From: Roseithermus sacchariphilus
Lineage (GTDB): Bacteria > Bacteroidota > Rhodothermia > Rhodothermales > MEBIC09517
Direction: 5' to 3'
Assembly: GCA_003285105.1 (NCBI GenBank)
Contig: CP030158.1
Location: 1,588,501-1,652,500, forward strand
Length of the DNA stretch: 64,000 bases
How positions within the stretch are numbered: position 1 is the stretch's first letter; each line of letters opens with the position of its first letter. Shown one piece after another: positions 1 to 8,765 of the stretch. The position numbers and the translations under genes were made by a program. The notes under the pieces are model-generated. The model did not search any database. It was not told the DNA's origin and was given only the letters and a program-made list of their open reading frames with translations.

Positions 1-825
1 TTCGTGGACTTCGCCGCCTCGGCGCCGTACATCGACATCGACATGCACCCGCCCGATCCGATGGAGAAGCTGGACGCCATCTTCTTCTCCCCGCACAAGT
101 TCCTCGGCGGACCCGGCGCGTGCGGCGTGCTCGTCTTCGACCGGGCACTTTACCACAACCGCGTGCCGGACAACCCCGGCGGCGGCACGGTGATGTGGAC
201 CAACCCCTGGGGCGAGCACAGCTACATCCCGGACATCGAGCTGCGGGAAGACGGCGGCACGCCCGGCTTCCTCCAGGCCATCCGCGCCGCGCTGGCGATC
301 CAGGTCAAGGAGCAGATGGGCGTCGAGGCGATGCGGGCGCGGGAGGAAGAACTGCTGGCCGAGGCGTTCCCGCGCCTCCGGGCCATCCCCGGCGTGCACC
401 TCCTGGCCGACGCCATCGAGGACCGGCTCGGCATCCTCTCGTTCTACGTGGAGAACCTGCATTACAACCTCGTCGTGCGTCTGCTCAACGACCGCTACGG
501 CATCCAGGTGCGCGGCGGCTGCTCGTGCGCCGGCACTTACGGCCACTTCCTCCTGCACGTGGACCGCGCCATGTCGCACGCCATCACCGAACGCATCGAC
601 CGGGGCGACCTCTCGCTGAAGCCGGGCTGGGTCCGCCTCTCCCTGCACCCGACGATGACCGACGCCGAGCTCGACTTCGTGCTCACCGCCATCGCCGAGG
701 TCGTCGAGCACGGGGAGGTCTGGGGGCGGGACTACCGCTACGACCCGCATACCAACGAGTTCATCCATCGCACCGCCCCCGCCGAGCCGGACGTGCGGCG
801 GTGGTTCTTCTCGCCGGAGCCGTAG
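1..825 (+). CDS. Class V aminotransferase / cysteine desulfurase-like enzyme, 5' end missing
   Basis: This is the C-terminal 274 codons of a PLP enzyme of the class V aminotransferase fold; the reading frame is open to base 1, so the start lies outside the window. The PLP-binding lysine is in SPHKFLGGPG (K33 of the visible part), and a cysteine-rich loop RGGCSCAG (C174, C176) sits where SufS-type enzymes carry the catalytic cysteine. The small C-terminal domain is complete (RLSLHPTMTDAELDFVL). Fold and PLP use are clear. The substrate is not: these proteins can be cysteine desulfurases, selenocysteine lyases or other PLP enzymes, and no Fe-S assembly neighbour is visible. It converges on the next gene across a strong hairpin. 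Confidence 0.85.
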   Translation, partial: FVDFAASAPYIDIDMHPPDPMEKLDAIFFSPHKFLGGPGACGVLVFDRALYHNRVPDNPGGGTVMWTNPWGEHSYIPDIELREDGGTPGFLQAIRAALAIQVKEQMGVEAMRAREEELLAEAFPRLRAIPGVHLLADAIEDRLGILSFYVENLHYNLVVRLLNDRYGIQVRGGCSCAGTYGHFLLHVDRAMSHAITERIDRGDLSLKPGWVRLSLHPTMTDAELDFVLTAIAEVVEHGEVWGRDYRYDPHTNEFIHRTAPAEPDVRRWFFSPEP

Positions 826-858
826 CCGCCGGAAGCCGCGCCGCCGATGCCCCTCATG

Positions 859-896
859 AAACAGGGCCCCCCGACCGAAGCCGGGGAGCCCTGTTT
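859..896. terminator. Bidirectional intrinsic terminator between convergent genes
   Basis: AAACAGGGC at 859-867 pairs perfectly with GCCCTGTTT at 888-896, with four further C-G pairs inside. The stem ends in AAA/TTT on both strands, so it can stop transcription of the aminotransferase gene (+) and the FG-GAP gene (-). Confidence 0.8.
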
Positions 897-958
897 GCGG
901 GCCGGCGCCTGGGGCCGGGTCAACCCCGGCGTTCAGGTGGTCGCAGCGGGTGGCGGCG

Positions 959-2623
959 TCACTTCAGCAGCGTCATCACCCGCGTCTGGCGTCCGCTCGG
1001 CGTTTCGAGCGTGTAGAGGTACGTGCCGCTGCCGACGAGCGCCCCCGCGTCGTTGCGGCTGTCCCACTCGACGCGGTACAGGCCGGCCGGCTGGGTTTCG
1101 CCGTGGACGAGCGTGCGCACGAGCTGGCCCATCACGTTGTAGATCCTCAGCGTGACCGGCTCGGCGGTCGGCAGCGTGTACTCGATCGTCGTCGTCGGGT
1201 TGAACGGGTTGGGGTAGTTCTGCCGGAGGGCGAAGGCCTGCGGCGTCTCGTCGATCGGCTCGATGGGAGTGGCCATGCCGGTGTACTCGACGATCATGAT
1301 GAGGGCCTGGCCCTCGTCCGAGGCGTAGAGGTTCGTGAGCACGACTTCGTTGTAGCCGTCGCCGTCGAGGTCGTCCGTGATGCGCATCGGGTAGTAGCGT
1401 TCGACGCTGCCGCCCTCGCTGTTGACGAGGATGGACCAGGTGTAGCTGGTCGAGTCGGCCGGGTTGCCCGTGCCGTTGTATTCGATGCGGGAGACCTTCT
1501 CGCTCGTGCCGTGGCTGGCAACGATGTCCAGCAGCCCGTCGCCGTCGAGGTCGCCAATGTGGCCGCCCCGGGCCCGGGCCGTTTCGTCGAACGTGCCGAC
1601 GACGGCGAACGCCTCGCCGGTCAGCGTGGAGACGTCGTCCAGGTCGTCCAGGAAGTAGAGCTTGCCGTCGGTGAGCGGGTAGATCAGCTCGAGCCGTTCG
1701 TCCCCGTCGATGTCGTGGAACAGGAAGTCGTGGCTGTTGAAGGAGCCGGGGTCATCCGCTTCGATGTAGTTGTTGATCTCGGCCTGGAGGGCGTAGGTGT
1801 CCGGGCCGGTGGCCTCGAAAACGGCCAGGCTGAACTGGTCCCACGTGTTGACCCAGATCTCGTTGCGGCCGTCGTTGTCGAAGTCGGCCACGTCCACGTC
1901 ATAGACGCCGCCGCCGCCGAGGACGTCCTCGCCCGCCTCGAACTCGATGGTGAAGGTGGCGAAGGCATCGAGCCCGGCATCGGGGGCGATGACGACGAGC
2001 TCGCGGCGGCCGCCGGTGCGCGAAACGGTGAGGAGCTCCTGCTGCCCGTCGCCGTCGACGTCGGCGATCTGGAAGCCGGCCGGGCGGAAGTCGTCATCGG
2101 CGATGCGTTCATAGCCGTAGGTGATGGTCGGGGCTGCGGGGAAGGCGCCCGTCTCGTCCTGCTCGAAGATGAGCAGGTCCTGGTTGTCCCCGATGGTGGG
2201 GATGCCGAGGTAGATCTCCCAGAGGCCGTCTCCGTCGATGTCGCCGTAGGCCAGGGCCGGCAGGGAGTTGGAGCCGTCCGGGTGCGAATAGTGCCAGACG
2301 TGTTCGTAGGTGTCGTCCCCCGCCGCCTCGTAGAGGTAGACGTCGAGGAAGCCCGGGTCAGGGCCCTGGGGGGCGAGGGTTTCGTCGGTGGTGAAGAGGA
2401 ACTCCTTGTTGCCGTCCCCATCGAGGTCCATGCCGGCCAGGACGCTGCGGGCGCCGAAGGCCGGGCCGCGAGGGAACAGATCGGGGAAGGCCCGGGGATC
2501 GAGCGACCAGGCCAGCTTGAAGTCGTCGTCGACCGTGATGTCCTGCGCCTGCGCCAGGCGCAGCGGGGCGATCACGAGCAGGGCCAGGAGGAGGAACACA
2601 GGTACTGGTATCCGTCGGATCAT
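959..2623 (-). CDS. Secreted FG-GAP/VCBS-repeat protein with T9SS sorting domain
   Basis: A 554-residue secreted protein. Residues 1-26 form a signal peptide (FLLLALLVIAPL, then LAQAQ). The body holds about seven FG-GAP/VCBS calcium-binding repeats, seen as DLDGDGNKEF, DIDGDGLWEI, DVDGDGQQEL, DFDNDGRNEI, DIDGDERLEL, DLDGDGLLDI and DLDGDGYNEV, which together would build a beta-propeller. The last 85 residues are a type A T9SS sorting domain (RQNYPNPFNPTTTIEYTL, LRIYNVMGQLVRTL, GTYLYTLE). It should cross the outer membrane by T9SS and stay on the surface or be released. The ligand is unknown. It is a single gene with its own promoter. Confidence 0.88.
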   Translation of the reverse strand: MIRRIPVPVFLLLALLVIAPLRLAQAQDITVDDDFKLAWSLDPRAFPDLFPRGPAFGARSVLAGMDLDGDGNKEFLFTTDETLAPQGPDPGFLDVYLYEAAGDDTYEHVWHYSHPDGSNSLPALAYGDIDGDGLWEIYLGIPTIGDNQDLLIFEQDETGAFPAAPTITYGYERIADDDFRPAGFQIADVDGDGQQELLTVSRTGGRRELVVIAPDAGLDAFATFTIEFEAGEDVLGGGGVYDVDVADFDNDGRNEIWVNTWDQFSLAVFEATGPDTYALQAEINNYIEADDPGSFNSHDFLFHDIDGDERLELIYPLTDGKLYFLDDLDDVSTLTGEAFAVVGTFDETARARGGHIGDLDGDGLLDIVASHGTSEKVSRIEYNGTGNPADSTSYTWSILVNSEGGSVERYYPMRITDDLDGDGYNEVVLTNLYASDEGQALIMIVEYTGMATPIEPIDETPQAFALRQNYPNPFNPTTTIEYTLPTAEPVTLRIYNVMGQLVRTLVHGETQPAGLYRVEWDSRNDAGALVGSGTYLYTLETPSGRQTRVMTLLK

Positions 2624-2694
2624 GGGGCGATAGGGTTGGAGAGAATGAGGATGATGTGCCGTTCCGTCTGCCGAAGCGGAGGGAGACGAGCCGA

Positions 2695-2725
2695 CAACTT
2701 AAATTTTCGGTGAACGCAATGCAAA
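2695..2725 (-). promoter_or_regulatory. Bacteroidota-type promoter for the FG-GAP gene
   Basis: Read on the minus strand, TTTG (2725-2722) is followed after 20 nt by TAAGTTG (2701-2695), close to the Bacteroidota primary-sigma pattern TTTG / TAnnTTTG. It lies about 70 bp upstream of the start codon. Found by pattern only. Confidence 0.45.
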
Positions 2726-2835
2726 CGGCGCCCGTCCGCGGAGCAGGGTAAAAACGCGGGACACGCCGGGGCCGGGCTCACAGGAGTAGGTATTCACAGA
2801 ACGTGGCGGAGGAGACCCCTGGTGCCTGTGCAACC

Positions 2836-2934
2836 GTCATCCCCGACCCCGTCATCCCCGACCCCGTCATCCCCGACCCCGTCATCCCCGACCCCGTCAT
2901 CCCCGACCCCGTCATCCCCGACCCGATCGGGGAT
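2836..2934. repeat. Six 15-bp tandem repeats ending in a hairpin
   Basis: The unit GTCATCCCCGACCCC occurs six times head to tail from 2836 to 2925, the last copy with one changed base. ATCCCCGA of the last copy (2914-2921) pairs with TCGGGGAT (2927-2934), so any of the six copies could compete for one partner strand. The following 70 bp (GATCCAGGGAG, then TGGATTCCGGCTTTCACGG) look like a dispersed intergenic repeat family seen in many bacteria. The rest of the 2624-3216 gap holds the promoter above and nothing else I can support. Confidence 0.85.
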
Positions 2935-3216
2935 CCAGGGAGATCCAGCACCATGGAACGGTATGGACTGGATTCCGGCTTTCACGGAAATCGTAGATTC
3001 CCAAAGGAAACCGCGAGCTTTCCGACGGAAAGGCCCCTGGCGCTCGTCATAGCATCCTGTGTGCATAGCTGCCCGCACCAGCAGGGCCGGGGGAGGCCCG
3101 GAGGCGGCGTGCGGAATCACCGGAGGCGTCGGGGCGTAACGGTGACGGGGTGGGGGCGTTGCCGGCGAGCCCGCTTCCTCGTTCTCCGGGATGCTTCACG
3201 TTGCCGCCTTCCCGTC

Positions 3217-4236
3217 ATGCCTCGGCTGTCGTTCCACGTGCTCATCGGGTTGCTGCTGGTGGCCGCGCTCGGCCGGCCGGCCGGGGCGCAGGAGGCGCCG
3301 GAGGCCCGGCGGTACGCGCTGCTCATCGGCGGCCTGGGCGGGCAGCCGGCCTACACCGAGGCGTTCCGCACCTACCTTTTCGAGACGCGCCGGGCGTTGA
3401 TCGAGCGCTTCGGCCTGCCCGAGTCGCACGTCACGGTGCTGGCGGAGCCCCGCCTGCAGGACGAGCCGTTCGTGGAGGACGTCTCCTCCGCCGAGGTCAT
3501 CCGGGCACGCTTCGAGGCGCTGGCGGCCCGCGTGACGCCGGCCGACGAGGTCTTCGTCTGGCTCTTCGGCCACGGCAGCGCCGATGCCGGGGGCGCCCGC
3601 CTGAACATCCCCCGCCGCGACCTCGCCGACGCCGACTATGCCGCGCTCGTCGAGGCGCTGCCGGCCGAGCGCATCGTCTTCATCAACACGGCGCCGGCCA
3701 GCGCGCCGTTCATCGAGCACCTCAGCGCGCCGGGGCGCATCGTCATCACCGCGACGCGAACGCCCTCGCAGCGCAACGAGACGCGCTTCCCGCAGTACCT
3801 CGTCGAGGCGCTGACGACCCTCGGTGCCGACCTCGACCGCGACGGCGCCCTCTCGGTCCGGGAGGTCTTCGTCTATGCCGCCGAGGCGACGGGGCGCTCG
3901 TACCGTGAGGCGAACACGCTGCCCACCGAGGACGCGCTGCTGGATGACGATGGCGACGGCGTCGGACACCGTGTGGGGGAACTGGCCGAGAGCCCGGACG
4001 GCCATCTCGCCGCGGTGACCTACTTCGGCCGAAGGGAACCGGCGCTGGCCGCCGGCGGTCCGGCCGCCGGGGAAGCGGCCGCGCTGCTCCAGGAACGGGA
4101 CGCCCTGGAACGAGCTATTGCCGACCTCAAGAGCCGCAAGGCCCGGCTCGACGAGGACGACTACTACGCGCAGCTCGAAGCGCTCTTCGTCCGCCTGGCG
4201 CGGCTCAACGAACGGCTGGATCCGCAGACGCCCTGA
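3217..4236 (+). CDS. Secreted C13/caspase-fold protein, probably without catalytic cysteine
   Basis: A 339-residue protein; the ATG at 3217 gives a clean signal peptide (LLLVAALGRPAGAQ), while the upstream in-frame extension is repeat DNA. The fold looks like the legumain (C13)/caspase clan: YALLIGGLGG as the first strand, FGHGS with the candidate catalytic His119, then IVFINTAPASAPF, where active relatives have a D-x-C-H-S-G-like motif. Alanine 159 stands where cysteine is expected. An acidic EF-hand-like loop DLDRDGALSVREV and a C-terminal helical segment follow. It is therefore either a pseudoenzyme or a family with a different nucleophile. The next gene, 135 bp downstream past a weak terminator, is a membrane protein of unknown role. 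Confidence 0.7.
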   Translation: MPRLSFHVLIGLLLVAALGRPAGAQEAPEARRYALLIGGLGGQPAYTEAFRTYLFETRRALIERFGLPESHVTVLAEPRLQDEPFVEDVSSAEVIRARFEALAARVTPADEVFVWLFGHGSADAGGARLNIPRRDLADADYAALVEALPAERIVFINTAPASAPFIEHLSAPGRIVITATRTPSQRNETRFPQYLVEALTTLGADLDRDGALSVREVFVYAAEATGRSYREANTLPTEDALLDDDGDGVGHRVGELAESPDGHLAAVTYFGRREPALAAGGPAAGEAAALLQERDALERAIADLKSRKARLDEDDYYAQLEALFVRLARLNERLDPQTP

Positions 4237-4238
4237 TC

Positions 4239-4261
4239 CCCGGTGCTGCGGGAAGTTTTTT
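4239..4261 (+). terminator. Weak intrinsic terminator after the caspase-fold gene
   Basis: CCCG (4239-4242) and CGGG (4249-4252) form a short stem, followed by AAG and a run of six T. The stem is only 4 bp, so the call rests mainly on the T-run just past a stop codon. Confidence 0.4.
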
Positions 4262-4371
4262 CTCGACCGCCCGGCGGATTCGGCAGGGGCGGGCCGGGTC
4301 TGCACGGGAATCGAGGCCGTCCGGCCCGGCCGCGTGGGGCGGCATGAAAGTCGCAAGGCCCGGCTCCGGTA

Positions 4372-5907
4372 ATGGGTGTCGAGCAAGGGCGAATCGTCGT
4401 GAGTCGAGCGACCGTGGTGTTTCCCGGCCATCCGGCGCGGGCTTTCTTCCGTGCCTACGTCTACATGCTGCCCGGCGTGCTGGCCATGCTACTGGTGGCA
4501 CGGCACCTGCCGCTCGTGATCCAGGAAGTGGGCATGGCGGTGGTGTTGAGTGCCTTCGTGGTGACCGGGGCCGTCAAAGGCCTCGGCCTGCGTGCCGACG
4601 TGCCGTGGTTTCGCCTGGCGGTGGAGCGGTTCTTCGCGTATCTGACGGATCTGACCGTGCTGCTGGGTGGGTTCGTGCTCCTCGGCCTGATGGCGCTGGG
4701 TCTGGGGACGGCGGCCGCGCAGGTGCTGCCGCTGCCGCCGCGCGGCCTGGCAATCCCGACGTTCCTGGTGCTGGTCGGGCCGGTGCTCTACCGCTGCTGG
4801 CCGGTGCTGAGCCTGGCGTATCTGCTGCCGGAGCACCCGGCGGCAGAAGGCGGTTCTCTCTGGGCCCGGCTCTCCTTCGGAGCGGCCGCTCGCCTGACCC
4901 GCTTCCACGACCCGCAGGGGCTGACGTGGTTCGTCCTGGCCGCCTGCTACGCCTCGCTGCTGACGCTGGCCCTCGTGGCGATCATGCCGGCGGAAGCCGG
5001 GCTGCAGCCGCTGCTCATCGGGGCGTTCTACCTGATCTTCCTGCCCGTCACCGTCTTCGTCGTGGTAGCCTGCTGCGTGCACCTCTGGGCCGAGGCCCGG
5101 GGGGTGCCTCTGCCCGGGCTTCGGACGGCGGCGGCCGAGGCGTCGCTCGGGGCGGAGCCGGCACCGTGGCCCGGGACGTTGCCGGAGCCGGTGTGGGAAA
5201 CGCCGGTGTGGGAAGACACGCCCCCCGAGGCGTTGCCCGCGCCCGGGCCGGAGCCGCCGGCGCCCGGGCCGTTGCCAGAGCCCGACCCCGAGGCGCCGGG
5301 GGTGGACGGCGGCGAGCCCGCCGCACCGGACGACGAGGCGGTTCCCGAGGCGGGCGACGACGCGGTGCCCGAGACGGTGGCCGATGACGCCGCCGGCGAG
5401 GCCGCGCCCTCCCTGACGGAGCCGGTGCCGGAGGCCGAGCCGGTCGTGCGTCCCTACACCTATTTCCGGCTGTTTCCCCGCGACATCCGGCCCCCGCTCA
5501 CCCCGTTCGACGAAGGCGGCACCGGCGCCTTTTTCGTCTACCTCGCCCCGCGGAACATCTGCACCGGGCTGTTCCACCCCCGCACGGTCGACGCGGCGTT
5601 TCTGCGCGAGCTGTACCGGCATTTCACGCTCGGCAACGCCACGCTCTACATCGTCGAGAAGTGGTTCGTGGCGCGGCCGGGGGACGCCCTGGCCGACGAC
5701 GTGCCGCCCGTCCCACGGCTCGCAGCCGGCCGCGGCGTGCGCTACGGCGTGTTCCGCGACCCCGCGCGAACGCCCCGCGGCGCCGGCGCGTTCGTGACCG
5801 AGTACCAGAACCCCGCCAATGCCGCCCAGGCCGCGCTCGACCTCAGCCGCAGGCAGGACGTGGCCGTCCTCGCCGGGCGGCTCGTCGAGGTCTTCGACTG
5901 GGACTGA
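4372..5907 (+). CDS. Six-helix membrane protein with Pro/Glu-rich linker and C-terminal soluble domain, unknown function
   Basis: I do not recognise this 511-residue protein. About six hydrophobic helices span residues 27-45, 49-71, 89-118, 127-152, 184-205 and 211-239. A long linker rich in Pro, Glu and Ala (about 250-350) leads to a compact domain (about 360-511) that starts PYTYFRLFPRDIRPPLTPF and ends LAGRLVEVFDWD. That domain has no motif I can name. ATG 4372 is used as start; a GTG at 4399 (VSRATV) is an alternative. It lies between the caspase-fold gene and the convergent DUF58 gene, so a link to the MoxR system is possible but unproven. Confidence 0.6.
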   Translation: MGVEQGRIVVSRATVVFPGHPARAFFRAYVYMLPGVLAMLLVARHLPLVIQEVGMAVVLSAFVVTGAVKGLGLRADVPWFRLAVERFFAYLTDLTVLLGGFVLLGLMALGLGTAAAQVLPLPPRGLAIPTFLVLVGPVLYRCWPVLSLAYLLPEHPAAEGGSLWARLSFGAAARLTRFHDPQGLTWFVLAACYASLLTLALVAIMPAEAGLQPLLIGAFYLIFLPVTVFVVVACCVHLWAEARGVPLPGLRTAAAEASLGAEPAPWPGTLPEPVWETPVWEDTPPEALPAPGPEPPAPGPLPEPDPEAPGVDGGEPAAPDDEAVPEAGDDAVPETVADDAAGEAAPSLTEPVPEAEPVVRPYTYFRLFPRDIRPPLTPFDEGGTGAFFVYLAPRNICTGLFHPRTVDAAFLRELYRHFTLGNATLYIVEKWFVARPGDALADDVPPVPRLAAGRGVRYGVFRDPARTPRGAGAFVTEYQNPANAAQAALDLSRRQDVAVLAGRLVEVFDWD

Positions 5908-5948
5908 TCCCGGATCCGGCGGGGTGCTGCGTCCGGTGCGCGGCGCGG

Positions 5949-6845
5949 TCAGGCGCGGCGAGAACGGGCCGCCAGGTAGTGGAACAGCGCGTGATCGAGC
6001 GGCTGGTCGGTCGTGAGGAGGGTATAGTCGATGCCGAGCCGGCTGCACGCGCGTTTGAGCGTGTCGCAGAAGCGCGATACGTTGTCCCGGTACACGTCCC
6101 GCGCTTCCCGGGTCAGCACCAGCTTCGTCGCCCCGGTTTCCAGGTCCTCGAACTCGATGACCTCGTCCTCGAAGTCGAAGTGCACCTCCTGCGGGTCGAG
6201 CAGGTGGAAGACGATGACCTCATGCCCGTTGTAGCGGAAGTGCTTGAGGCCGTCGACGAGCGGGTCCACGTCATCGAGCAGGTCGCTGATGAGCACCACG
6301 AAGCCGCGCTGCGTGTAGAGGTCGGCCAGCAGGTGCAGCGGCTTGCCGAGGTTCGTCTGCGCCCCCGGAGGGGCGTCTTCCAGGTGCTTCAGGATCAGCG
6401 GCAGGTGCCCCGCAGCGCGGCGGGCCGGCAGGCGGTCCCGCACGTCGTGGTCGAACAGCGTCAGCCCCACGGCATCCTGCTGCCGGTCGATGAAGTAGGC
6501 CAGCGAAGCCGCCAGGTAGCTCGCATAGGTCTGCTTCGTCACCGTCCCGGAGCCGTAGTGCATCGAGCGGCTGATGTCCACCAGCAGGTGCATCCGCGTG
6601 TTGGTTTCGTCCTCGAACTCCTTCATGTACAGCCGGTCCGTGCGGGCGAACAGCTTCCAGTCGATGCGCAGCGGGTCGTCGCCCGGCATGTAGGGCCGGT
6701 ACTCCATGAACTCGACGCTGAAGCCCTTGTACGGGCTCTGGTGCAGGCCGGCCATGAAGCCTTCCACCACCGCCCGCGCCACCAGTTCGAGCGTGCCGAG
6801 GCGGGCCAGGACGTCGGGCCGGATGAAGCGGGTCGGAGCAGACAT
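5949..6845 (-). CDS. DUF58 domain protein (vWA-like), last gene of the MoxR minus arm
   Basis: A 298-residue DUF58 protein. The family signature is complete: YRPYMPGDDPLRIDWKLFAR at about 49-68, then DRLYMKEFEDE. A vWA-like strand HLLVDISRSM carries the D-x-S-x-S metal-site pattern at D90. There is no signal peptide or membrane helix, so it should be cytoplasmic. DUF58 proteins nearly always accompany MoxR ATPases, as here (66 bp downstream of moxR). ATG 6845 is chosen over a TTG four codons upstream. The biochemical role of DUF58 is not established. Confidence 0.88.
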   Translation of the reverse strand: MSAPTRFIRPDVLARLGTLELVARAVVEGFMAGLHQSPYKGFSVEFMEYRPYMPGDDPLRIDWKLFARTDRLYMKEFEDETNTRMHLLVDISRSMHYGSGTVTKQTYASYLAASLAYFIDRQQDAVGLTLFDHDVRDRLPARRAAGHLPLILKHLEDAPPGAQTNLGKPLHLLADLYTQRGFVVLISDLLDDVDPLVDGLKHFRYNGHEVIVFHLLDPQEVHFDFEDEVIEFEDLETGATKLVLTREARDVYRDNVSRFCDTLKRACSRLGIDYTLLTTDQPLDHALFHYLAARSRRA

Positions 6846-6911
6846 GGCGGCGGGCAAGGTCGAACGGACGAAGGGCGGAAGGCACGGGGCGGAGGGCTGT
6901 CCCCGTTGCCG

Positions 6912-7940
6912 TCAGGCCAGGCCAGAGACGGGTTCGCGGACGTGGCTGAGCAGGCGGTCGATGACCTGGTGGACGTCGATGCCTTCGGCGTCGGCGTAGA
7001 AGTTGGTGAGGATGCGGTGGCGCAGGACCGGGTGGGCGAGGGCCTGCACGTCTTCGATGGCCACGTTGTAGCGTCCCCGGAAGACGGCGCGCACCTTGCC
7101 GCCGAGCAGCAGGTACTGCGTGGCCCGCAGGCCGGCCCCCCAGCGCACCCACTCGTTCACGAAGTCCGGGGCTTCGGGCGTTCCCGGCCGCGAGGCCCGC
7201 ACCAGGTCCACCGCGAACCGGCCGACGTGGCGGGGCACGTAGACCTTCTTCACCAGGTCCTGGAAGGCCAGGATGTCCGCCCCGGTGAGGACGACCTCCA
7301 GCCGGGCCTGCCGCGTCGAGGTCGTCGCCAGGGCCACCTGCAACTCGTCCTCGGCGGAGAGGTAGTCGATGACGATGTTGAACATGAACCGGTCGAGCTG
7401 GGCTTCCGGCAGGGGGTAGGTGCCGGCCAGCTCGATGGGGTTCTGCGTGGCGAGCACGAAGAACGGCTCGGGGAGCGGGAGCAGCTCGCCGCCGGCGGTC
7501 ACCTGGTGTTCCTGCATGGCCTCCAGCAGCGCGGCCTGCGTCTTCGGCGGCGTGCGGTTGATCTCATCGGCCAGGATGATGTTGGCGAAGATGGGACCCC
7601 TGACGAACTGGAGGCGGCGCTGGCCCGTGGCGCGGTCTTCCTCGATCACGTCGATCCCGGTGATGTCGGCCGGCATCAGGTCCGGGGTGAACTGGATGCG
7701 TTTGTAGGAGAGGTCCAGGATCTCGCCGAGCGATTTGATGAGCAGCGTCTTGGCCAGGCCGGGGACGCCGGTGATCAGGCCGTGCCCGCCGGCGAAGAGC
7801 GCCATCAGCGTCAGCTCGATGACCTCGTCCTGCCCGACGATGCGCTGCCGGAGCTGGGTGAGGATGCGTTCCTTGCCCTCCTGCAGGCGCGCCAGGAGTT
7901 CTTCGTCGTTCGGGGTCGGAGGCGTTGCGGGCGTTTCCAC
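6912..7940 (-). CDS. moxR: MoxR-family AAA+ ATPase
   Basis: A 342-residue AAA+ ATPase of the MoxR family. Walker A is GVPGLAKT (58-65), Walker B IILADEINR (121-129), and the sensor region is VLATQNPIELAGTYPLPEAQLDRF. MoxR proteins act as chaperone-like ATPases that work with vWA-domain partners; here the candidates are the DUF58 protein just downstream and the two vWA membrane proteins of the divergent arm. It is cytoplasmic. Length and motifs are normal for the family and nothing looks damaged. Confidence 0.93.
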   Translation of the reverse strand: METPATPPTPNDEELLARLQEGKERILTQLRQRIVGQDEVIELTLMALFAGGHGLITGVPGLAKTLLIKSLGEILDLSYKRIQFTPDLMPADITGIDVIEEDRATGQRRLQFVRGPIFANIILADEINRTPPKTQAALLEAMQEHQVTAGGELLPLPEPFFVLATQNPIELAGTYPLPEAQLDRFMFNIVIDYLSAEDELQVALATTSTRQARLEVVLTGADILAFQDLVKKVYVPRHVGRFAVDLVRASRPGTPEAPDFVNEWVRWGAGLRATQYLLLGGKVRAVFRGRYNVAIEDVQALAHPVLRHRILTNFYADAEGIDVHQVIDRLLSHVREPVSGLA

Positions 7941-8041
7941 GGGCAGAGCAGGTCAGGTTGACGAAGGGCGAAGGGCGGGGCGGCGAATCGGTTTCGGAGG
8001 TCGTCCTCCGGGGGCGTCCTCCGGCCTCATCCCTTCGGTTT

Positions 8042-8743
8042 TCAGTGGGTGAGCGCGTAGATGATGAAGTTGAGGCCCATCTGGAAGCTGACGGTGGAGG
8101 CGTTTCCCACGTTGCGTTCGGGCCATTCCCAGCCGTCGCCGATGTCCTGGTTGAAACAGGCCAGGGCCATCATGCGGCCGTGGTCGTCGAAGTAGGCGAG
8201 GTAGCGGTCCTCGTACCGGCCGAAGCCGCCGCTCACGTTCGAGGGGGCCTCGACGGGGTCGATGGTGTAGTAGATGTCCCAGATGGGATGGTCGGGCGGG
8301 ATCTCGACGGGTTGCCGGTCCGGGAAGACGCGGGCCATCTCGTGTTCGAGCTGGAGCCATTCGCGGAGTCCGCGGAAGTCGTCGAAGAGGATGAAGCCAC
8401 CGCGCTCCAGGTAGGCCCGGAGCCGGCCGACCTCGGCCTCGGTCATCGACCAGTAGCCGGGTTCGCAGAGGTAGAGGATGGGGTAGTCGAAGATGCGCGG
8501 GTCGTCGAGGTCGAGGACGATGGGTGGGGGTTCGACGCGGATGGAGGTGGTGCGTTTGAGGGCTTCGTAGAGGTTGTGTTCGGCCGTCGGGTAGTCGTGT
8601 GCCCAGGCGTCGCCGCCCCATCGGCGGCTTCGCAGGTCCTCGAAGCGGACGCGCACGAAGCGGAAGCCGGTGTCGTCCTGGGCCCGGAGGTCCGGGGCGG
8701 CCAGGAGCAACGGGCTGAGGAGGAGGCAGAGGAGGGCGCGCAT
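8042..8743 (-). CDS. DUF4159 protein, exported (copy 1)
   Basis: A 233-residue DUF4159 protein with a signal peptide (LLCLLLSPLLLAAPDLRAQ). Visible family features are DDPRIFDYPILYLCEPGYW, a GGFILFDDFRG strand typical of class-I-glutamine-amidotransferase-like folds, DHPIWDIYY and the C-terminal NQDIGDGWEWPERN. No catalytic cysteine triad is apparent, so it is probably a binding or structural module. It sits 22 bp after the TPR-metallopeptidase gene and about 100 bp before moxR in one minus-strand operon. A clear paralogue opens the divergent arm at 14548. Confidence 0.85.
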   Translation of the reverse strand: MRALLCLLLSPLLLAAPDLRAQDDTGFRFVRVRFEDLRSRRWGGDAWAHDYPTAEHNLYEALKRTTSIRVEPPPIVLDLDDPRIFDYPILYLCEPGYWSMTEAEVGRLRAYLERGGFILFDDFRGLREWLQLEHEMARVFPDRQPVEIPPDHPIWDIYYTIDPVEAPSNVSGGFGRYEDRYLAYFDDHGRMMALACFNQDIGDGWEWPERNVGNASTVSFQMGLNFIIYALTH

Positions 8744-8765
8744 GGGGGCGGGAGGCCGGGGTGGA

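Noticed and set aside
950-2713. Long plus-strand open frame opposite the FG-GAP gene
   Set aside because: GC-rich mirror frame with Val/Asp/Arg-rich low-complexity content; the minus strand has signal peptide, repeats and T9SS domain.
2803-3216. N-terminal extension of the caspase-fold protein
   Set aside because: The extension would translate the 15-bp repeat; ATG 3217 gives a proper signal peptide.
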